NCBI GenBank assembly: GCA_964526375.1
Contig: CAZGLK010000032.1
Coordinates: 1-8,663, forward strand
Origin: CAZGLK01 sp964526375
GTDB lineage: Bacteria; Patescibacteriota; Minisyncoccia; JACQLN01
DNA: 8,663 nt
Direction of reading: 5' to 3'
The number at the start of each line of letters is the position of its first letter. The first letter of the stretch is position 1. Position numbers and translations under genes: made by a program. The notes beneath the pieces were generated by a model, which searched no databases, had not been told where the DNA came from, and saw only the letters and a program-made list of their open reading frames with translations. Of this stretch, positions 5,336 to 8,663 are shown in pieces.

Positions 5336-5429
5336 AAAATAATCCCAAACTACAAATTTATCCGAATACTCCAAATAAATCCATTCGGGTCATTCGGATG
5401 TATTCGGATTTTTTGGATCGCGTTATCAA
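5336..5429. repeat. Family A spacer repeat, copy 1 (rplQ/rplM)
   Basis: The first 32 bp (5336-5367) are identical to 6661-6692 upstream of rpoA and match 29 of 32 at 8585-8616 upstream of rpmJ. Inside, ATCCGAATAC (5360-5369) pairs perfectly with 5400-5409, followed on the plus strand by a T-run. The right end carries GTTATCAA, as in copy 2. The conserved left end lies 16 nt from the rplM start codon. Confidence 0.9.
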
Positions 5430-5446
5430 AGATTTTCAACATGTTT

Positions 5447-5797
5447 CTATACAAACTCCACATAACACATCCTCGCCCCGTCTTTTCGTATCTCACCGGT
5501 TTTTATAATTCGAGTATAACCACCGGCGCGTGTTTGATAACGCGGGCCGATTTCCTTAATCAATTTGCTTACTGCCTTGGGCGGCAATGTTTTGGCAAGC
5601 AAACGAATGCTGTACAAGCCGCCTTTTTTGGCTTTAGTGACCAAAGGCCCAACCGCCTTGTTCAATTCCTTGGCCTTGGCCTCGGTGGTTTTAATACGGC
5701 CCTTCAAAACCAAAGCCATCAGTAAGCTTTTCAGCAAAGCCTTCCGGACTTTCTTTACACGGCCGAACTTGCGGCCTTTTTTCTTTAGATGACGCAT
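5447..5797 (-). CDS. rplQ: 50S ribosomal protein L17
   Basis: L17 lies near the peptide exit tunnel of the large subunit. The 116-residue product begins M-R-H-L-K-K-K-G-R-K-F-G-R, matching the conserved M-R-H start of the family. It continues with L-L-M-A-L-V-L-K-G-R-I-K-T-T-E-A-K-A-K-E-L and the C-terminal half G-G-Y-T-R-I-I-K-T-G-x-R-K-D-G-A. I chose the ATG at 5795-5797 by this similarity; a TTG three codons upstream gives a less typical N-terminus. There is no Shine-Dalgarno. Its place after rpoA is the standard rpoA-rplQ pairing. Confidence 0.97.
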   Translation of the reverse strand: MRHLKKKGRKFGRVKKVRKALLKSLLMALVLKGRIKTTEAKAKELNKAVGPLVTKAKKGGLYSIRLLAKTLPPKAVSKLIKEIGPRYQTRAGGYTRIIKTGEIRKDGARMCYVEFV

Positions 5798-5805
5798 AGA
5801 AATCA

Positions 5806-5900
5806 ACGAAAAACGAATCTATACTAATTTGCGAATAAACGAATTGACTTATAAATTCGCCTATTCGTTTGTTCGCATCATATTCGTTATTCGCTGATAA
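5806..5900. repeat. Family C spacer repeat (rpoA/rplQ)
   Basis: The AT-rich spacer has many CGAAT/ATTCG words. TGCGAATAAACGAAT (5830-5844) pairs with 5863-5877 at 14 of 15 positions, the exception being a G-T wobble on the plus strand. Further ATTCG copies continue to 5895, up to the rpoA stop. It resembles the rpsM/rpsK spacer in vocabulary but not in exact sequence. Confidence 0.75.
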
Positions 5901-5904
5901 TAAT

Positions 5905-6648
5905 CTACTTTTTGCTCTTGCTGCTTTTCTTCACAACTTTCTTCACGACCTCCGGCTCGGGTATTTCAATACTCCCCATCACCTTAATATGCTCATCCAA
6001 AATATCCACCGCTTTTTTAAAAGCCGCTTCTGGAACCATGGTGCCGTCGGTCTCAATTTCAAGAATCAGTTTGTTAAAATCGGTGCGGTCGCCCACCCGC
6101 ATATTCTCTACATTAAATTTAACCTTGCGCACCGGCGTGTAAATAGCATCCACCGCGATACTGCCCACAGGCAGTTTGTCTTTCTTGCGGCGCTCCACCG
6201 GTTCGTAGCCAATGCCGGGTGAAACTTCCACCTCAATTTCCAAAACGGCTTTTTTGTCGGTCAGGGCGGCCAAATAAACCGAGGGGTTGACTATCTCCAC
6301 ATCGCTTGAAGATTCAAAATCGGCCGCCGTTACCTTTTTTTCGCCTTTGGCCGCCAGATGCAAAATAACACTCTCGTCTTTAAACAGCTTAAAACGGACC
6401 TGCTTAAGATTAAGCAGAACATGGATCACATCCTCCATAACATGGGGTATAGTGGCAAACTCGTGGCTGACACCGGCTATTTTAACAGTGGTTATAGCCG
6501 CGCCGGGAATAGACGAGAGCAAAACCCGCCTTAGGGCGTTGCCCAGGGTAGTGCCATAACCCGGATAAAGACTATCCACTTCAATCACCGCCGAGTTTTC
6601 CTCGCGGCTAATTACTTTGGGCTGTTGGGGCAATGAAAATTGTTGCAT
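5905..6648 (-). CDS. rpoA: DNA-directed RNA polymerase alpha subunit, N-terminal domain only
   Basis: Alpha dimerises and scaffolds assembly of beta and beta'. The dimerisation signature L-G-N-A-L-R-R-V-L-L-S-S-I-P-G-A-A-I-T is at 35-53, and the insert domain and second half are complete through E-A-F-K-K-A-V-D-I-L-D-E-H. The protein then ends at residue 247 in a Lys/Ser-rich tail (V-V-K-K-V-V-K-K-S-S-K-S-K-K). E. coli alpha has about 329 residues, so the C-terminal domain that binds UP elements and activators is absent. No frameshifted remnant is visible in the following spacer. It starts with ATG at 6646-6648 without a Shine-Dalgarno, after a family A spacer. Confidence 0.97.
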   Translation of the reverse strand: MQQFSLPQQPKVISREENSAVIEVDSLYPGYGTTLGNALRRVLLSSIPGAAITTVKIAGVSHEFATIPHVMEDVIHVLLNLKQVRFKLFKDESVILHLAAKGEKKVTAADFESSSDVEIVNPSVYLAALTDKKAVLEIEVEVSPGIGYEPVERRKKDKLPVGSIAVDAIYTPVRKVKFNVENMRVGDRTDFNKLILEIETDGTMVPEAAFKKAVDILDEHIKVMGSIEIPEPEVVKKVVKKSSKSKK

Positions 6649-6660
6649 AATAATTGCGAT

Positions 6661-6771
6661 AAAATAATCCCAAACTACAAATTTATCCGAATGCTCCTAA
6701 TTCATAATTCCCTATTCATGATTCATTTGGAGTATTAGGATATATTCGGATTTTTTGGATTATGTTATCAA
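6661..6771. repeat. Family A spacer repeat, copy 2 (rpsD/rpoA)
   Basis: The left end is identical to copy 1 over 32 bp. The right half (6724-6757) matches copy 3 closely and ends in a plus-strand T-run, with GTTATCAA at 6764-6771 as in copy 1. ATCCGAATGCTCC (6685-6697) pairs with 6729-6741 at 11 of 13 positions. The loop holds period-7 ATGAATN units on the minus strand. The element ends 1 bp from the rpsD stop. Confidence 0.9.
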
Positions 6772-6772
6772 T

Positions 6773-7378
6773 TTATCTAGAATAAAACTCCAAAACTTTG
6801 GCCATTTCCGCAGGCACCTCGGCCAAAAATCCGGCATCGGGCAGGCCCGTAACCCGGGCCGACAACTTTTCTTTATCCAAATCCAGCCAAACCGGCGGCT
6901 GAAACTTTTTTAAAACGGTCCTTGTTTCAGCAAAATTTTTATTGGCTTGGCTGGCAGACCGTATGTTAATTTGATCTCCGGCTTTAACCGAATAGCTGGG
7001 CGAGTAGGTTCTGCGGTCGTTGACGGTAAAGTGGCCATGGCTCACCATCTGCCGAGCCGCGCGCCGGCCGGACGCCAAACCCAGGCGGAAAATAACATTA
7101 TCCAACCGCCGCTCCAGCATTTCCAGCATCACCAAGTGCGTTACTCCCAGCTTACCCGCGGCCGCGTCAAAATATTTTTTAAACTGCTTTTCACGCAGAC
7201 CGTAAATCAACTTTAGCTTTTGCTTTTCCAAAAGCTGGCCGCCATATTCCGAGGGCCGCCGCGGCCGGTTTTTGCCGTGCTGACCGGGCGGGTAGGGTTT
7301 GCGCACCGAACTGCATTTGGCCGAATCGCAAACCTTATACCCCAACCGCCGACATTTTTTGCAAGTAAATCCGTACAC
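6773..7378 (-). CDS. rpsD: 30S ribosomal protein S4
   Basis: S4 is a primary 16S rRNA-binding protein that starts small-subunit assembly; in other bacteria it also regulates its own operon. The zinc-type N-terminus has Cys at 6, 9, 17 and 22 (C-x2-C-x7-C-x4-C), then Y-P-P-G-Q-H-G (29-35), Y-G-L-R-E-K-Q and an S4 RNA-binding domain at about 88-152 (R-R-L-D-N-V-I-F-R-L-G, R-Q-M-V-S-H-G-H). The start is GTG at 7376-7378: a TAA lies three codons upstream in frame and there is no other start before residue 84. The residues before the first Cys (M-Y-G-F-T) are a little shorter than usual. The spacer array abuts the start, and no Shine-Dalgarno is present. Confidence 0.97.
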   Translation of the reverse strand: MYGFTCKKCRRLGYKVCDSAKCSSVRKPYPPGQHGKNRPRRPSEYGGQLLEKQKLKLIYGLREKQFKKYFDAAAGKLGVTHLVMLEMLERRLDNVIFRLGLASGRRAARQMVSHGHFTVNDRRTYSPSYSVKAGDQINIRSASQANKNFAETRTVLKKFQPPVWLDLDKEKLSARVTGLPDAGFLAEVPAEMAKVLEFYSR

Positions 7379-7384
7379 TAGGTG

Positions 7385-7462
7385 TTAGCTTCCTAGCTTA
7401 TTAGCTTACTAGGAACGTATACGATCCTAAAAAGCTAACAAGCTAATCAGCTAGTAAGCTAA
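7385..7462. repeat. Family B spacer repeat, copy 1 (rpsK/rpsD): octamer array forming a long inverted repeat
   Basis: Period-8 units of the type TTAGCTTM run from 7385 to about 7412, and their reverse complements return from 7425 to 7462. TTAGCTTACTAG (7401-7412) is the exact reverse complement of 7451-7462. A palindromic CGTATACG sits at the centre (7416-7423), flanked by TAGGA/TCCTA. The right end supplies the TAG stop codon of rpsK, and the left end lies 6 nt from the rpsD GTG. Confidence 0.85.
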
Positions 7463-7902
7463 ACTCTGCGGGGTTTGGGCGGCCTCGGCCCGTTATGCGG
7501 CATGGGTGTAACATCTCTAATAGTCGTAATGTTCAGACCCTGACCCATTAGAGCTCGCACCGCAGACTCCCGGCCCGAACCGATACCTTTTACATAAACC
7601 GCAACATCCTTTAAGCCGACCTTTCTTATTCTCTCGCCCAGCGATTCAACCACTCTGTTGGCGGCGTAAGGCGTGGCCTTTTTGGGGCCCTTAAAACCCA
7701 AAGCGCCGGCCGAAGAGGTGGCAATAACATTGCCCTCGCCGTCAGTTAAACTGATTAAGGTGTTGTTGTAACTGGCCTGAATATAAACCCGGCCCTTTTC
7801 CACCGCGCCGATTTTCTTGCCAACGGCTTTATCTCCAGCCGGCTTGGCCGCCGAGGTTTCTTCGGCTGATTCTGATTTTTGGATGATACGTTTCTTGCCC
7901 AT
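7459..7902 (-). CDS. rpsK: 30S ribosomal protein S11
   Basis: S11 lines the mRNA exit region on the platform of the small subunit. The 147-residue product has the family core from G-R-V-Y-I-Q-A-S-Y-N-N-T-L-I-S-L-T-D (about 37-54), then S-A-G-A-L-G-F-K-G-x-K-K-A-T-P-Y-A-A, G-I-G-S-G-R-E-S-A-V-R-A-L and the typical end H-N-G-x-R-P-P-K-P-R-R-V. An N-terminal Lys/Ala/Glu-rich extension of about 30 residues precedes the core. It starts with ATG at 7900-7902. The TAG stop lies inside the family B spacer array. No Shine-Dalgarno is visible. Confidence 0.98.
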   Translation of the reverse strand: MGKKRIIQKSESAEETSAAKPAGDKAVGKKIGAVEKGRVYIQASYNNTLISLTDGEGNVIATSSAGALGFKGPKKATPYAANRVVESLGERIRKVGLKDVAVYVKGIGSGRESAVRALMGQGLNITTIRDVTPMPHNGPRPPKPRRV

Positions 7903-7983
7903 GTGGTAACGAATGTACTAATCACCTACGAATATACTAATCTATTCATTCGTATATTCGTAACAATTCGTAATTTCGTAACA
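7903..7983. repeat. Family C spacer repeat (rpsM/rpsK)
   Basis: A 15-bp direct repeat with one mismatch (7909-7923 and 7928-7942, period 19) is followed by a perfect 11-bp inverted repeat, TACGAATATAC (7927-7937) with 7952-7962. Then come ATTCGTAA-type units of period 8-9 up to 7982. It fills the whole 81-bp gap between the rpsM stop and the rpsK start. Confidence 0.8.
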
Positions 7984-8370
7984 TTATGTCTTTTGCCCCG
8001 GCGGTTTTCGGCCCGAACCCATGGTCTTGCGCACATTGCCGCGGCGGGTGCGGTTGTTGGTGCGCGTCTGCTGACCCCGCACCGGCAGGCCTCTCATGTG
8101 CCGCACACCCTGATAAATACCAATATCCTTCTTGCGTCTGATGTTTTGGGTTATTTCCCGTCGCAACTCGCCTTCTATTTTAAAATTCTTCTCTATAAAC
8201 TCTTTAATGCGGTTGGCCTCATCGGCAGTTATGTCTTTGGCTTTCTTGCCCGCGTCAATTTTGGCGGCTCGCAAAACCTGCTCGGCTGTGGTTGGGCCAA
8301 TGCCAAAAATATATCTTAAAGATATTTCCATTCTTTTGTTATCGGGAATGTTGATGCCAACAATTCTCAC
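7984..8370 (-). CDS. rpsM: 30S ribosomal protein S13
   Basis: S13 sits at the top of the small-subunit head, forms the B1 inter-subunit bridges and contacts P-site tRNA through its C-terminal tail. The 128-residue length is normal. Visible features are R-I-V-G-I-N-I-P-D-N-K-R at the N-terminus, the helix-hairpin-helix-like Y-I-F-G-I-G-P-T-T-A, and the conserved R-H-M-R-G-L-P-V-R-G-Q-Q-T-R-T-N-N-R-T-R-R-G near the end. The start is GTG at 8368-8370; a TAA four codons upstream in frame rules out a longer form. The heptamer array ends 3 nt before this GTG, leaving no room for a Shine-Dalgarno. Confidence 0.98.
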   Translation of the reverse strand: MRIVGINIPDNKRMEISLRYIFGIGPTTAEQVLRAAKIDAGKKAKDITADEANRIKEFIEKNFKIEGELRREITQNIRRKKDIGIYQGVRHMRGLPVRGQQTRTNNRTRRGNVRKTMGSGRKPPGQKT

Positions 8371-8373
8371 AAC

Positions 8374-8452
8374 TAGCTTTTAGCTTTTAGCTTTTAGCTT
8401 ACTAGGAATAAAACCCAAAAACAGTTCCTAGAGCCTAACCCCTAAAAGCTAA
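8374..8452. repeat. Family B spacer repeat, copy 2 (rpmJ/rpsM): heptamer array with inverted repeats
   Basis: Four 7-nt units, three identical TAGCTTT and one TAGCTTA (8374-8401), are followed by CTAGGAA (8402-8408). CTAGGAA pairs with TTCCTAG (8425-8431), and TTAGCTT (8394-8400) pairs with AAGCTAA (8446-8452). The word TTAGCTTACTAGGAA is shared exactly with copy 1 (7401-7415). The array begins 3 bp from the rpsM start codon. Confidence 0.85.
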
Positions 8453-8461
8453 TCCCTATCC

Positions 8462-8575
8462 TTAGCCTTGTCTTTGTTTGTGCTTGGGATTGGCGCAAAT
8501 AACATAAATTCGACCGCGCCGTCGAACTGTTTTGCACTTATTGCAGATTTTCTTAACTGAAGGTTGTACTTTCAT
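8462..8575 (-). CDS. rpmJ: 50S ribosomal protein L36
   Basis: This is a complete 37-residue gene, the typical length for L36, a zinc-ribbon protein of the large subunit that stabilises 23S rRNA near the GTPase-associated region. It begins M-K-V-Q-P-S-V-K-K-I-C. Zinc ligands are Cys11, Cys14, Cys27 and His32 (C-x2-C-x12-C-x4-H), followed by K-H-K-Q-R-Q-G at the end. The form is the C+ (zinc-binding) type. The ATG is at 8573-8575 and the stop is TAA. It heads the visible operon ahead of rpsM, the classical position after infA, which would lie beyond the window. No Shine-Dalgarno; a family A repeat starts 9 nt upstream. Confidence 0.97.
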   Translation of the reverse strand: MKVQPSVKKICNKCKTVRRRGRIYVICANPKHKQRQG

Positions 8576-8584
8576 CAACTTGAT

Positions 8585-8663
8585 AAAATAATCCCAAACT
8601 ACCAATTCATCCTAATGATCCTAATAAATCATTTGGAGCATTAGGATATATTCGGATTTTTAG
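8585..8663. repeat. Family A spacer repeat, copy 3 (upstream of rpmJ), cut by the window edge
   Basis: Positions 8585-8616 match copies 1 and 2 at 29 of 32 bases, and 8630-8661 match the right half of copy 2 with about two differences. ATCCTAATGATCC (8609-8621) pairs with 8635-8647 at 12 of 13 positions. A plus-strand T-run follows. The GTTATCAA end seen in the other copies would lie beyond the window. Confidence 0.88.

Noticed and set aside
5320..5337. TTG start giving a six-residue longer L13
   Set aside because: The internal ATG has AGGTG at proper spacing and fits the family N-terminus better.
7385..8452. CRISPR array
   Set aside because: Repeats are 7-8 bp and contiguous with no unique spacers, and no cas genes are present.

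Overview
The window most resembles a chromosome segment from a small-genome bacterium of the Candidate Phyla Radiation (Patescibacteria), probably a Parcubacteria-type lineage. This placement is inferred from compact ribosomal proteins, an RNA polymerase alpha subunit without its C-terminal domain, an almost complete lack of Shine-Dalgarno sequences, and short repeats in the spacers. It is not proven by any single marker.

Right half (4431-8663, minus strand): a ribosomal/RNA polymerase operon in the classical order rpmJ, rpsM, rpsK, rpsD, rpoA, rplQ, rplM, rpsI, ending at a strong hairpin terminator (4383-4423). It supplies the small-subunit head proteins, S4, RpoA and four assembly or surface proteins. 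Every junction except rplM/rpsI (1 bp) holds an 80-130 bp spacer filled with short degenerate tandem repeats and inverted repeats. The spacers fall into three sequence families: A upstream of rpmJ, rpoA and rplM; B upstream of rpsM and rpsD; C upstream of rpsK and rplQ.

Middle (3036-4340, plus strand): a membrane-anchored PEGA plus beta-propeller-like protein, convergent with the ribosomal operon.

Island-like stretch (2208-3035): it looks unlike its surroundings. A 74-residue two-helix membrane protein on the minus strand has its own promoter, a perfect Shine-Dalgarno and an intrinsic terminator, and its codon use differs from its neighbours. Beyond its terminator lie two adjacent palindromes, a 36-bp near-palindrome and a 14-bp-stem hairpin, with no convincing gene.

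Left half (1-2170, minus strand): mreB (cell shape), then a holB-like clamp-loader delta' subunit, then the start of a secreted Asp-box repeat protein that runs off the window. The spacers between these genes are again repeat arrays with periods of 7 to 9 nt. The best candidate for something undescribed is this genome-specific system of gene-junction repeats, which reaches to within a few bases of start and stop codons. The small membrane gene with its palindromes comes second.
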